A DNA stretch of 64,000 bases from Auanema rhodensis (lineage: Eukaryota > Nematoda > Chromadorea > Rhabditida > Rhabditidae), in the NCBI GenBank assembly GCA_964057225.1, contig OZ059899.1:20096501-20160500 (forward strand). The letters run 5' to 3'. The position numbers and the translations under genes were made by a program. The notes below the pieces were generated by a model, which made no database searches, was not told the DNA's origin, and saw only the letters and a list, made by a program, of their open reading frames with translations. Below are positions 1 through 12,200 of this stretch, in pieces. Each line of letters begins with the position of its first letter. The first letter of the stretch is position 1.

Positions 1-67
1 GAACTTTAATTTATGCTAATTAAACGTACACGTGGTGTGCACTCGGTATGTAACTCGCTTCACGTGT

Positions 68-786
68 AAGATAAAGAGATGCGGTTTTCAAAATTAGATT
101 CCCCATGTCCATATTAGTCTAAAAACAAATTTTTATTGATATTGGTGCATGGTAACCATGACTTTTTAATTTACGTGAACTTTAATTTATGCTAATTAAA
201 CGTACACGTGGTGTGCACTCGGTATGTAACTCGCTTCACGTGTAAGATAAAGATATGCGGTTTTCAAAATTAGATTCCCCATGTCCATATTAGTCTAAAA
301 ACAAATTTTTATTGATATTGGTGCATGGTAACCATGATTTTGAAATTTACGTGAACTTTAATTCATGTTAATTAAATGTACACGTGGTGTGCACTCGGTA
401 TGTAACTCGCTTCACGTGGAAGATAAAGAGATGCGGTTTTCAAAATTAGATTCCCCATGTCCATATTAGTCTAAAAACAAATTTTTATTGATATTGGTGC
501 ATGGTAACCATGACTTTTTAATTTACGTGAACTTTAATTTATGCTAATTAAACGTACACGTGGTGTGCACTCGGTATGTAACTCGCTTCACGTGTAAGAT
601 AAAGATATGCGGTTTTCAAAATTAGATTCCCCATGTCCATATTAGTCTAAAAACAAATTTTTATTGATATTGGTGCATGGTAACCATGATTTTGAAATTT
701 ACGTGAACTTTAATTCATGTTAATTAAATGTACACGTGGTGTGCACTCGGTATGTAACTCGCTTCACGTGGAAGATAAAGAGATGC
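68..786 (+). repeat. Two-monomer (352-bp) tandem duplication
   Basis: Bases 68-434 and 420-786 match at an offset of 352 bp. The repeated dimer carries distinctive states: GATATGCGG, TTCATGTTAATTAAATG and GTGGAAG. The match breaks at 419 against 67 on the left and at 787 against 435 on the right. The first copy contains GACTTTTTAATTT, which is found again only near 513 and at about 37479. A single-copy version of this run, without the extra dimer, lies at about 37.4-37.9 kb, and a similar one near 42.1-42.4 kb. Confidence 0.85.
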
Positions 787-880
787 AGTTATCAAAATTA
801 GATTCCCCATGTCCATATTAGTCTAAAAACAATTTTTTACTGATATTGGTGCATGGTAACCATGATTTTGAAATTTACGT

Positions 881-1060
881 GAACTTTAATTTATGCTAAT
901 TAAACGTACACGTGGTGTGCACTCGGTATGTAACTCGCTTCACGTGAAAGATAAAGAGATGCGGTTTTCAAAATTAGATTCCCCATGTCCATATTAGTCT
1001 AAAAACAAATTTTTTTATATATATATTGGTGCATGGTAACCATGATTTTGAAAATTACGT
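881..1060 (+). repeat. 180-bp monomer with a TA microsatellite insertion
   Basis: This is the only unit in the window that is four bases longer than normal. The A/T tract has become seven T followed by five AT steps at 1017-1026. The related monomer near 37.9 kb has eight T followed by GATATTGG, so the TA run probably arose here by slippage around GATATT. The next copy also begins with GCAC in place of GAAC at 1061. Confidence 0.9.
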
Positions 1061-4000
1061 GCACTTTAATTTATGCTAATTAAATGTACACGTGGTGTGC
1101 ACTCGGTATGTAACTCGCTTCACGTGAAAGTAAAAGAGATGCGGTTTTCAAAATTAGATTCCCCATGTCCATATTAGTCTAAAAACAAATTTTTATTGAT
1201 ATTGGTGCATGGTAACCATGACTTTGAATTTTACGTGAACTTTAATTTATGCTAATTAAACGTACACGTGGTGTGCACTCGGTATGTAACTCGCTTCACG
1301 TGAAAGATAAAGAGATGCGGTTTTCAAAATTAGATTCCCCATTTCCATATTAGTCTAAAAACAAATTTTTATTGATATTGGTGCATGGTAACCATGACTT
1401 TGAAATTTACGTGAACTTTAATTTATGCTACATAAATGTACACGTGATGTGCACTTGGTATGTAACTCGCTTCACGTGAAAGATAAAAAGATGCAGTTTT
1501 TAAAATTAGATTCCCCATGTCCATATTAGTCTAAAAACAATTTTTTACTGATATTGGTGCATGGTAACCATAACTTTGAAATTTACGTGAACTTTAATTT
1601 ATGCTTATTAAACGTACACGTGGTGTGCACTCGGTATGTAACTCGCTTCACGTGAAAGATAAAGAGATGCAGTTATCAAAATTAGATTCCCCATGTCCAT
1701 ATTAGTCTAAAAACAAATTTTTATTGATATTGGTGCATGGTAACCATGACTTTGAAATTTACGTGAACTTTAATTTATGCTAATTAAATGTACACGTGGT
1801 GTGCACTCGGTATGTAACTCGCTTCACGTGAAAGATAAAGAGATGCGGTTTTCAAAATTAGATTCCCCATGTCCATATTAGTCTAAAAACAATTTTTTAC
1901 TGATATTGGTGCATGGTAACCATAACTTTGAAATTTACGTGAACTTTAATTTATGCTAATTAAACGTACACGTGGTGTGCACTCGGTATGTAACTCGCTT
2001 CACGTGAAAGATAAAGAGATGCGGTTTTCAAAATTAGATTCCCTATGTCCATATTAGTCTAAAAACAAATTTTTATTGATATTGGTGCATGGTAACCATG
2101 ACTTTGAAATTTACGTGAACTTTAATTTATGCTAATTAAACGTACACGTGGTGTGCACTCGGTATGTAACTCGCTACACGTGAAAGATAAAGAGATGCAG
2201 TTATCAAAATTAGATTCCCCATGTCCATATTAGTCTAAAAACAATTTTTTACTGATATTGGTGCATGGTAACCATAACTTTGAAATTTACGTGAACTTTA
2301 ATTTATGCTAATTAAACGTACACGTGGTGTGCACTCGGTATGTAACTCGCTTCACGTGAAAGATAAAGAGATGCGGTTTTCAAAACTAGATTCCCCATGT
2401 CCATATTAGTCTAAAAACAAATTTTTATTGATATTGGTGCATGGTAACCATGACTTTGAAATTTACGTGAACTTTAATTTATGCTAATTAAACGTACACG
2501 TGGTGTGCACTCGGTATGTAACTCGCTTCACGTGAAAGATAAAGAGATGCGGTTTTCAAAATTAGATTCCCCATGTCCATATTAGTCTAAAAACAAATTT
2601 TTATTGATATTGGTGCATGGTAACCATGACTTTGAAATTTACGTGAACTTTAATTTATGCTAATTAAACGTACACGTGGTGTGCACTCGGTATGTAACTC
2701 GCTTCACGTGGAAGATAAAGAGATGCGGTTTTCAAAATTAGATTCCCCATGTCCATATTAGTCTAAAAACAATTTTTTACTGATATTGGTGCATGGTAAC
2801 CATAACTTTGAAATTTACGTGAACTTTAATTTATGCTAATTAAACGTACACGTGGTGTGCACTCGGTATGTAACTCGCTTCACGTGAAAGATAAAGAGAT
2901 GCGGTTTTCAAAATTAGATTCCCCATGTCCATATTAGTCTAAAAATAAATTTTTATTGATATTGGTGCATGGTAACCATGACTTTGAAATTTACGTGAAC
3001 TTTAATTTATGCTAATTAAACGTACACGTGGTGTGCACTCGGTATGTAACTCGCTTCACGTGAAAGATAAAGAGATGCAGTTATCAAAATTAGATTCCCC
3101 ATGTCCATATTAGTCTAAAAACAAATTTTTATTGATATTGGTGCATGGTAACCATGACTTTGAAATTTACGTGAACTTTAATTTATGCTAATTAAACGTA
3201 CACGTGTTGTGCACTCGGTATGTAACTCGCTTCACGTGGAAGATAAAGAGATGCGGTTTTCAAAATTAGATTCCCCATGTCCATATTAGTCTAAAAACAA
3301 TTTTTTACTGATATTGGTGCATGGTAACCATGACTTTGAAATTTACGTGAACTTTAATTTATGCTACATAAATGTACACGTGATGTGCACTTGGTATGTA
3401 ACTCGCTTCACGTGAAAGATAAAGAGATGCGGTTTTCAAAATTAGATTCCCCATGTCCATATTAGTCTAAAAACAAATTTTTATTGATATTGGTGCATGG
3501 TAACCATGACTTTGAAATTTACGTGAACTTTAATTTATGCTACATAAATGTACACGTGATGTGCACTTGGTATGTAACTCGCTTCACGTGAAAGATAAAG
3601 AGATGCGGTTTTCAAAATTAGATTCCCCATGTCCATATTAGTCTAAAAACAAATTTTTATTGATATTGGTGCATGGTAACCATGACTTTGAATTTTACGT
3701 GAACTTTAATTTATGCTAATTAAACGTACACGTGATGTGCACTTGGTATGTAACTCGCTTCACGTGAAAGATAAAGAGATGCGGTTTTCAAAATTAGATT
3801 CCCCATGTCCATATTAGTCTAAAAACAAATTTTTATTGATATTGGTGCATGGTAACCATGACTTTGAAATTTACGTGAACTTTAATTTATGCTACATAAA
3901 TGTACACGTGATGTGCACTTGGTATGTAACTCGCTTCACGTGAAAGATAAAGAGATGCGGTTTTCAAAATTAGATTCCCCATGTCCATATTAGTCTAAAA

Positions 4001-4608
4001 ACAAATTTTTATTGATATTGGTGCATGGTAACCATGACTTTGAAATTTACGTGAACTTTAATTTATGCTACATAAATGTACACGTGATGTGCACTTGGTA
4101 TGTAACTCGCTTCACGTGAAAGATAAAGAGATGCGGTTTTCAAAATTAGATTCCCCATGTCCATATTAGTCTAAAAACAAATTTTTATTGATATTGGTGC
4201 ATGGTAACCATGACTTTGAATTTTACGTGAACTTTAATTTATGCTAATTAAACGTACACGTGATGTGCACTTGGTATGTAACTCGCTTCACGTGAAAGAT
4301 AAAGAGATGCGGTTTTCAAAATTAGATTCCCCATGTCCATATTAGTCTAAAAACAAATTTTTATTGATATTGGTGCATGGTAACCATGACTTTGAATTTT
4401 ACGTGAACTTTAATTTATGCTAATTAAACGTACACGTGGTGTGCACTCGGTATGTAACTCGCTTCACGTGAAAGATAAAGAGATGCGGTTTTCAAAATTA
4501 GATTCCCCATGTCCATATTAGTCTAAAAACAAATTTTTATTGATATTGGTGCATGGTAACCATGACTTTGAAATTTACGTGAACTTTAATTTATGCTAAT
4601 TAAACGTA

Positions 4609-4614
4609 CACGTG
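4609..4614. other. First CACGTG palindrome of the monomer, next to GTGCAC
   Basis: CACGTG is followed two bases later by the palindrome GTGCAC at 4617-4622. Together they form an imperfect dyad: GTACAC and GTGTGC flank a GTG centre with one mismatch. The pair recurs in nearly every monomer. Occasional copies carry CATGTG (for example near 11297, 13761 and 15345), CACGTA (near 9891, 11651, 12707 and 13939) or CAAGTG (55650). CACGTG is the E-box/G-box core bound by bHLH and bZIP proteins in general. Binding here is not shown. Confidence 0.6.
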
Positions 4615-4638
4615 GTGTGCACTCGGTATGTAACTCGC

Positions 4639-4648
4639 TTCACGTGAA
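4639..4648. other. Second CACGTG palindrome, TTCACGTGAA
   Basis: This is a perfect 10-bp palindrome in monomers of the GTGAAAG class. In the GTGTAAG and GTGGAAG classes the right arm is altered, but the CACGTG core is kept. The core is among the least variable parts of the unit. Exceptions I saw are CACTTG near 11857, AACGTG near 18898 and CACGTA near 57619. The site is one base short of the yeast CDEI consensus RTCACRTG, where it has T for R. That likeness may be chance. Confidence 0.6.
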
Positions 4649-4698
4649 AGATAAAGAGATGCGGTTTTCAAAATTAGATTCCCCATGTCCATATTAGT

Positions 4699-4716
4699 CT
4701 AAAAACAAATTTTTAT
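4699..4716. other. A/T-rich tract, the length-variable site of the monomer
   Basis: The tract between TAGTCT and GATATTGG occurs in three main states of equal length: AAATTTTTATTGAT, AATTTTTTACTGAT and AAATTTTTTTTGAT. Rarer forms include AAATTTTAATTGAT (21429, 23541), AAATTTTCATTGAT (25.5, 27.6, 28.5, 33.4 and 37.3 kb) and AATTTTATACTGAT (10515, 13331). Every net length change in the window falls here. The state is usually linked to the bases just downstream: the ACTGAT and eight-T states are mostly followed by GATTTTG, and the ATTGAT state mostly by GACTTTG. Confidence 0.8.
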
Positions 4717-4727
4717 TGATATTGGTG

Positions 4728-4740
4728 CATGGTAACCATG
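4728..4740. other. Conserved interrupted dyad CATGGT-A-ACCATG
   Basis: Six-base inverted arms surround a single central A. The dyad is present in almost all copies. The recurrent exceptions are an ACCATA form in the monomer class followed by ACTTTG (for example 1569, 6312, 38531 and 56482) and scattered ACCAAG copies (19345, 20050, 42050). Conservation in a drifting array could reflect a binding site or simply homogenisation, and sequence alone cannot separate these. Confidence 0.6.
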
Positions 4741-4749
4741 ACTTTGAAA

Positions 4750-4759
4750 TTTACGTGAA
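4750..4759. other. Third ACGTG site, TTTACGTGAA, at the chosen monomer junction
   Basis: This site matches TTCACGTGAA at nine of ten bases. The bases after both sites also look alike: ACGTGAA is followed by an A/T-rich run ending in ATGC in each case. Copies with TTTGCGTGAA occur near 16543, 45936, 49984 and 59664, and one with TTGACGTGAA near 32207. The likeness hints that the 176-bp unit contains older internal duplication, but it is short and weak. Confidence 0.4.
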
Positions 4760-5680
4760 CTTTAATTTATGCTACATAAATGTACACGTGATGTGCACTT
4801 GGTATGTAACTCGCTTCACGTGAAAGATAAAGAGATGCGGTTTTCAAAATTAGATTCCCCATGTCCATATTAGTCTAAAAACAAATTTTTATTGATATTG
4901 GTGCATGGTAACCATGACTTTGAAATTTACGTGAATTTTAATTTATGCTAATTAAACGTACACGTGGTGTGCACTCGGTATGTAACTCGCTTCACGTGAA
5001 AGATAAAGAGATGCGGTTTTCAAAATTAGATTCCCCATGTCCATATTAGTCTAAAAACAAATTTTTATTGATATTGGTGCATGGTAACCATGACTTTGAA
5101 ATTTACGTGAACTTTAATTTATGCTAATTCAACATACACGTGGTGTGCACTCGGTATGTAACTCGCTTCACGTGAAAGATAAAGAGATGCGGTTTTCAAA
5201 ATTAGATTCCCCATGTCCATATTAGTCTAAAAACAAATTTTTATTGATATTGGTGCATGGTAACCATGACTTTGAAATTTACGTGAACTTTAATTTATGC
5301 TACATAAATGTACACGTGATGTGCACTTGGTATGTAACTCGCTTCACGTGAAAGATAAAGAGATGCGGTTTTCAAAATTAGATTCCCCATGTCCATATTA
5401 GTCTAAAAACAAATTTTTATTGATATTGGTGCATGGTAACCATGACTTTGAAATTTACGTGAATTTTAATTTATGCTAATTAAACGTACACGTGGTGTGC
5501 ACTCGGTATGTAACTCGCTTCACGTGAAAGATAAAGAGATGCGGTTTTCAAAATTAGATTCCCCATGTCCATATTAGTCTAAAAACAAATTTTTATTGAT
5601 ATTGGTGCATGGTAACCATGACTTTGAAATTTACGTGAACTTTAATTTATGCTACATAAATGTACACGTGATGTGCACTT

Positions 5681-7769
5681 GGTATGTAACTCGCTTCACG
5701 TGAAAGATAAAGAGATGCGGTTTTCAAAATTAGATTCCCCATGTCCATATTAGTCTAAAAACAAATTTTTTTTGATATTGGTGCATGGTAACCATGATTT
5801 TGAAAATTACGTGAACTTTAATTTATGCTAATTAAATGTACACGTGGTGTGCACTCGGTATGTAACTCGCTTCACGTGAAAGTAAAAGAGATGCGGTTTT
5901 CAAAATTAGATTCCCCATGTCCATATTAGTCTAAAAACAAATTTTTATTGATATTGGTGCATGGTAACCATGACTTTGAATTTTACGTGAACTTTAATTT
6001 ATGCTAATTAAACGTACACGTGGTGTGCACTCGGTATGTAACTCGCTTCACGTGAAAGATAAAGAGATGCGGTTTTCAAAATTAGATTCCTCATGTCCAT
6101 ATTAGTCTAAAAACAAATTTTTATTGATATTGGTGCATGGTAACCATGACTTTGAAATTTACGTGAACTTTAATTTATGCTACATAAATGTACACGTGAT
6201 GTGCACTTGGTATGTAACTCGCTTCACGTGAAAGATAAAAAGATGCAGTTTTTAAAATTAGATTCCCCATGTCCATATTAGTCTAAAAACAATTTTTTAC
6301 TGATATTGGTGCATGGTAACCATAACTTTGAAATTTACGTGAACTTTAATTTATGCTTATTAAACGTACACGTGGTGTGCACTCGGTATGTAACTCGCTT
6401 CACGTGAAAGATAAAGAGATGCAGTTATCCAAATTAGATTCCCCATGTCCATATTAGTCTAAAAACAAATTTTTATTGATATTGGTGCATGGTAACCATG
6501 ACTTTGAAATTTACGTGAACTTTAATTTATGCTAATTAAATGTACACGTGGTGTGCACTCGGTATGTAACTCGCTTCACGTGAAAGATAAAGAGATGCAG
6601 TTATCAAAATTAGATTCCCCATGTCCATATTAGTCTAAAAACAAATTTTTATTGATATTGGTGCATGGTAACCATGACTTGGAAATTTACGTGAACTTTA
6701 ATTTATGCTAATTCAACATACACGTGGTGTGCACTCGGTATGTAACTCGCTTCACGTGAAAGATAAAGAGATGCGGTTTTCAAAATTAGATTCCCCATGT
6801 CCATATTAGTCTAAAAACAAATTTTTTTTGATATTGGTGCATGGTAACCATGATTTTGAAAATTACGTGAACTTTAATTTATGCTAATTAAATGTACACG
6901 TGGTGTGCACTCGGTATGTAACTCGCTTCACGTGAAAATAAAAGAGATGCGGTTTTCAAAATTAGATTCCCCATGTCCATATTAGTCTAAAAACAAATTT
7001 TTATTGATATTGGTGCATGGTAACCATGACTTTGAATTTTACGTGAACTTTAATTTATGCTAATTAAACGTACACGTGGTGTGCACTCGATATGTAACTC
7101 GCTTCACGTGAAAGATAAAGAGATGCGGTTTTCAAAATTAGATTCCCCATGTCCATATTAGTCTAAAAACAAATTTTTATTGATATTGGTGCATGGTAAC
7201 CATGACTTTGAAATTTACGTGAACTTTAATTTATGCTACATAAATGTACACGTGATGTGCACTTGGTATGTAACTCGCTTCACGTGAAAGATAAAAAGAT
7301 GCAGTTTTTAAAATTAGATTCCCCATGTCCATATTAGTCTAAAAACAATTTTTTACTGATATTGGTGCATGGTAACCATAACTTTGAAATTTACGTGAAC
7401 TTTAATTTATGCTTATTAAACGTACACGTGGTGTGCACTCGGTATGTAACTCGCTTCACGTGAAAGATAAAGAGATGCAGTTATCAAAATTAGATTCCCC
7501 ATGTCCATATTAGTCTAAAAACAAATTTTTATTGATATTGGTGCATGGTAACCATGACTTTGAAATTTACGTGAACTTTAATTTATGCTAATTAAATGTA
7601 CACGTGGTGTGCACTCGGTATGTAACTCGCTTCACGTGAAAGATAAAGAGATGCAGTTATCAAAATTAGATTCCCCATGTCCATATTAGTCTAAAAACAA
7701 ATTTTTATTGATATTGGTGCATGGTAACCATGACTTTGAAATTTACGTGAACTTTAATTTATGCTAATT
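5681..7769 (+). repeat. Six-monomer (1056-bp) tandem duplication
   Basis: Bases 5681-6713 match 6737-7769. The ordered variant states are the eight-T tract with GAAAATTACG, then GAAAGTAAAAGAG, GAATTTTACG, GCTACATAAATG with ACCATAAC, GCTTATT with GCAGTTATC, and TAAATG with GCAGTTATC. I saw five single-base differences, at 6091, 6430, 6681, 6938 and 7090. The first part of this ordered run is reused near 1.0, 38.0, 42.7, 51.2 and 55.9 kb. Confidence 0.85.
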
Positions 7770-9243
7770 AAACGTACACGTGTTGTGCACTCGGTATGTA
7801 ACTCGCTTCACGTGGAAGATAAAGAGATGCAGTTTTCAAAATTAGATTCCCCATGTCCATATTAGTCTAAAAACAAATTTTTATTGATATTGGTGCATGG
7901 TAACCATGACTTTGAAATTTACGTGAACTTTAATTTATGCTAATTAAACGTACACGTGGTGTGCACTCGGTATGTAACTCGCTTCACGTGAAAGATAAAG
8001 AGATGCGGTTTTCAAAATTAGATTCCCCATGTCCATATTAGTCTAAAAACAAATTTTTATTGATATTGGTGCATGGTAACCATGACTTTGAAATTTACGT
8101 GAACTTTAATTTATGCTAATTAAACGTACACGTGATGTGCACTTGGTTTGTAACTCGCTTCACGTGAAAGATAAAGAGATGCGGTTTTTAAAATTAGATT
8201 CCCCATGTCCATATTAGTCTAAAAACAATTTTTTACTGATATTGGTGCATGGTAACCATGATTTTGAAATTTACGTGAACTTTAATTTATGCTAATTAAA
8301 CGTACACGTGGTGTGCACTCGGTATGTAACTCGCTTCACGTGGAAGATAAAGAGATGCGGTTTTCAAAATTAGATTCCCCATGTCCATATTAGTCTAAAA
8401 ACAAATTTTTATTGATATTGGTGCATGGTAACCATGACTTTGAAATTTACGTGAACTTTAATTTATGCTAATTAAACGTACACGTGGTGTGCACTCGGTA
8501 TGTAACTCGCTTCACGTGAAAGATAAAGAGATGCGGTTTTCAAAATTAGATTCCCCATGTCCATATTAGTCTAAAAACAAATTTTTATTGATATTGGTGC
8601 ATGGTAACCATGACTTTGAAATTTACGTGAACTTTAATTTATGCTAATTAAACGTACACGTGATGTGCACTTGGTTTGTAACTCGCTTCACGTGAAAGAT
8701 AAAGAGATGCGGTTTTTAAAATTAGATTCCCCATGTCCATATTAGTCTAAAAACAATTTTTTACTGATATTGGTGCATGGTAACCATGATTTTGAAATTT
8801 ACGTGAACTTTAATTTATGCTAATTAAACGTACACGTGGTGTGCACTCGGTATGTAACTCGCTTCACGTGAAAGATAAAGAGATGCGGTTTTCAAAATTA
8901 GATTCCCCATGTCCATATTAGTCTAAAAACAAATTTTTATTGATATTGGTGCATGGTAACCATGACTTTGAAATTTACGTGAACTTTAATTTATGCTAAT
9001 TAAACGTACACGTGGTGTGCACTCGGTATGTAACTCGCTTCACGTGAAAGATAAAGAGATGCGGTTTTCAAAATTAGATTCCCCATGTCCATATTAGTCT
9101 AAAAACAAATTTTTATTGATATTGGTGCATGGTAACCATGACTTTGAAATTTACGTGAACTTTAATTTATGCTACATAAATGTACACGTGATGTGCACTT
9201 GGTATGTAACTCGCTTCACGTGAAAGATAAAGAGATGCGGTTT

Positions 9244-12200
9244 TCAAAATTAGATTCCCCATGTCCATATTAGTCTAAAAACAAATTTTTATTGATATTG
9301 GTGCATGGTAACCATGACTTTGAAATTTACGTGAACTTTAATTTATGCTACATAAATGTACACGTGGTGTGCACTCGGTATGTAACTCGCTTCACGTGAA
9401 AGTAAAAGAGATGCGGTTTTCAAAATTAGATTCCCCATGTCCATATTAGTCTAAAAACAAATTTTTATTGATATTGGTGCATGGTAACCATGACTTTGAA
9501 TTTTACGTGAACTTTAATTTATGCTAATTAAATGTACACGTGGTGTGCACTCGGTATGTAACTCGCTTCACGTGAAAGTAAAAGAGATGCGGTTTTCAAA
9601 ATTAGATTCCCCATGTCCATATTAGTCTAAAAACAAATTTTTATTGATATTGGTGCATGGTAACCATGACTTTGAAATTTACGTGAACTTTAATTTATGC
9701 TACATAAACGTACACGTGGTGTGCACTCGGTATGTAACTCGCTTCACGTGAAAGATAAAGAGATGCGGTTTTCAAAATTAGATTCCCCATGTCCATATTA
9801 GTCTAAAAACAAATTTTTATTGATATTGGTGCATGGTAACCATGACTTTGAAATTTACGTGAACTTTAATTTATGGTACATAAATGTACACGTAATGTGC
9901 ACTTGGTATGTAACTCGCTTCACGTGAAAGATAAAAAGATGCAGTTTTTAAAATTAGATTCCCCATGTCCATATTAGTCTAAAAACAATTTTTTACTGAT
10001 ATTGGTGCATGGTAACCATAACTTTGAAATTTACGTGAACTTTAATTTATGCTTATTAAACGTACACGTGGTGTGCACTCGGTATGTAACTCGCTTCACG
10101 TGAAAGATAAAGAGATGCAGTTATCAAAATTAGATTCCCCATGTCCATATTAGTCTAAAAACAAATTTTTATTGATATTGGTGCATGGTAACCATGACTT
10201 TGAAATTTACGTGAACTTTAATTTATGCTAATTAAATGTACACGTGGTGTGCACTTGGTATGTAACTCGCTTCACGTGAAAGATAAAGAGATGCAGTTAT
10301 CAAAATTAGATTCCCCATGTCCATATTAGTCTAAAAACAAATTTTTATTGATATTGGTGCATGGTAACCATGACTTTGAAATTTACGTGAACTTTAATTT
10401 ATGCTAATTAAACGTACACGTGTTGTGCACTCGGTATGTAACTCGCTTCACGTGGAAGATAAAGAGATGCGGTTTTCAAAATTAGATTCCCCATGTCCAT
10501 ATTAGTCTAAAAACAATTTTATACTGATATTGGTGCATGGTAACCATGATTTTGAAATTTACGTGAACTTTAATTTATGCTAATTAAACGTACACGTGAT
10601 GTGCACTTGGTTTGTAACTCGCTTCACGTGAAAGATAAAGAGATGCGGTTTTTAAAATTAGATTCCCCATGTCCATATTAGTCTAAAAACAATTTTTTAC
10701 TGATATTGGTGCATGGTAACCATGATTTTGAAATTTACGTGAACTTTAATTTATGCTAATTAAACGTACACGTGGTGTGCACTCGGTATGTAACTCGCTT
10801 CACGTGAAAGATAAAGAGATGCGGTTTTCAAAATTAGATTCCCCATGTCCATATTAGTCTAAAAACAAATTTTTATTGATATTGGTGCATGGTAACCATG
10901 ACTTTGAAATTTACGTGAACTTTAATTTATGCTAATTAAACGTACACGTGGTGTGCACTCGGTATGTAACTCGCTTCACGTGAAAGATAAAGAGATGCGG
11001 TTTTTAAAATTAGATTCCCCATGTCCATATTAGTCTAAAAACAATTTTTTACTGATATTGGTGCATGGTAACCATGATTTTGAAATTTACGTGAACTTTA
11101 ATTTATGCTAATTAAACGTACACGTGGTGTGCACTCGGTATGTAACTCGCTTCACGTGAAAGATAAAGAGATGCGGTTTTCAAAATTAGATTCCCCATGT
11201 CCATATTAGTCTAAAAACAATTTTTTACTGATATTGGTGCATGGTAACCATGATTTTGAAATTTACGTGAACTTTAATTTATGCTAATTAAACGTACATG
11301 TGATGTGCACTTGGTATGTAACTCGCTTCACGTGAAATATAAAGAGATGCGGTTTTTAAAATTAGATTCCCCATGTCCATATTAGTCTAAAAACAATTTT
11401 TTACTGATATTGGTGCATGGTAACCATGATTTTGAAATTTACGTGAACTTTAATTTATGCTAATTAAACGTACATGTGATGTGCACTTGGTATGTAACTC
11501 GCTTCACGTGAAATATAAAGAGATGCGGTTTTTAAAATTAGATTCCCCATGTCCATATTAGTCTAAAAACAAATTTTTTTTGATATTGGTGCATGGTAAC
11601 CATGACTTTGAAATTTACGTGAACTTTAATTTATGCTACATAAATGTACACGTAATGTGCACTTGGTATGTAACTCGCTTCACGTGAAAGATAAAAAGAT
11701 GCAGTTTTTAAAATTAGATTCCCCATGTCCATATTAGTCTAAAAACAATTTTTTACTGATATTGGTGCATGGTAACCATAACTTTGAAATTTACGTGAAC
11801 TTTAATTTATGCTTATTAAACGTACACGTGGTGTGCACTCGGTATGTAACTCGCTTCACTTGAAAGATAAAGAGATGCAGTTATCAAAATTAGATTCCCC
11901 ATGTCCATATTAGTCTAAAAACAAATTTTTATTGATATTGGTGCATGGTAACCATGACTTTGAAATTTACGTGAACTTTAATTTATGCTAATTAAATGTA
12001 CACGTGGTGTGCACTTGGTATGTAACTCGCTTCACGTGAAAGATAAAGAGATGCAGTTATCAAAATTAGATTCCCCATGTCCATATTAGTCTAAAAACAA
12101 ATTTTTATTGATATTGGTGCATGGTAACCATGACTTTGAAATTTACGTGAACTTTAATTTATGCTACATAAATGTACACGTGGTGTGCACTCGGTATGTA

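Larger units (their letters stand above)
4581..4756 (+). repeat. Representative monomer matching the commonest form
   Basis: This copy shows the majority state at the variable sites I compared and serves as a reference unit. Using its own numbering: a TAATTA core lies near 18-23, CACGTG at 29-34, GTGCAC at 37-42, TTCACGTGAA at 59-68, an A/T-rich tract at about 119-140, and CATGGTAACCATG at 148-160. TTTACGTGAA starts at 170 and runs into the next copy. The main variable sites are 14-24 (GCTAATTAAACG, GCTACATAAATG or GCTTATTAAACG), 35 and 44 (GGTGTGCACTCGG versus GATGTGCACTTGG), 67 (GTGAAAG, GTGTAAG or GTGGAAG), 83-88 (GCGGTTTTC, GCGGTTTTT or GCAGTTATC), the A/T tract, and 162 (GACTTTG versus GATTTTG). 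The phase is arbitrary because the true unit boundaries are unknown. Confidence 0.9.
4607..5654 (+). repeat. Three-monomer (528-bp) tandem duplication
   Basis: Bases 4607-5126 match 5135-5654 at an offset of 528 bp. Both copies share the rare GTGAATTTTAATT variant at 4933 and 5461, which marks them as recent copies of one another. The match ends where GCTAATTCAACATAC in one copy faces the standard or GCTACATAAATG form in the other. Confidence 0.85.

Noticed and set aside
4609-4648. CACGTG sites as promoters
   Set aside because: No gene lies downstream and the sites repeat every 176 bp. A promoter call cannot be supported, although transcription of the satellite cannot be excluded.
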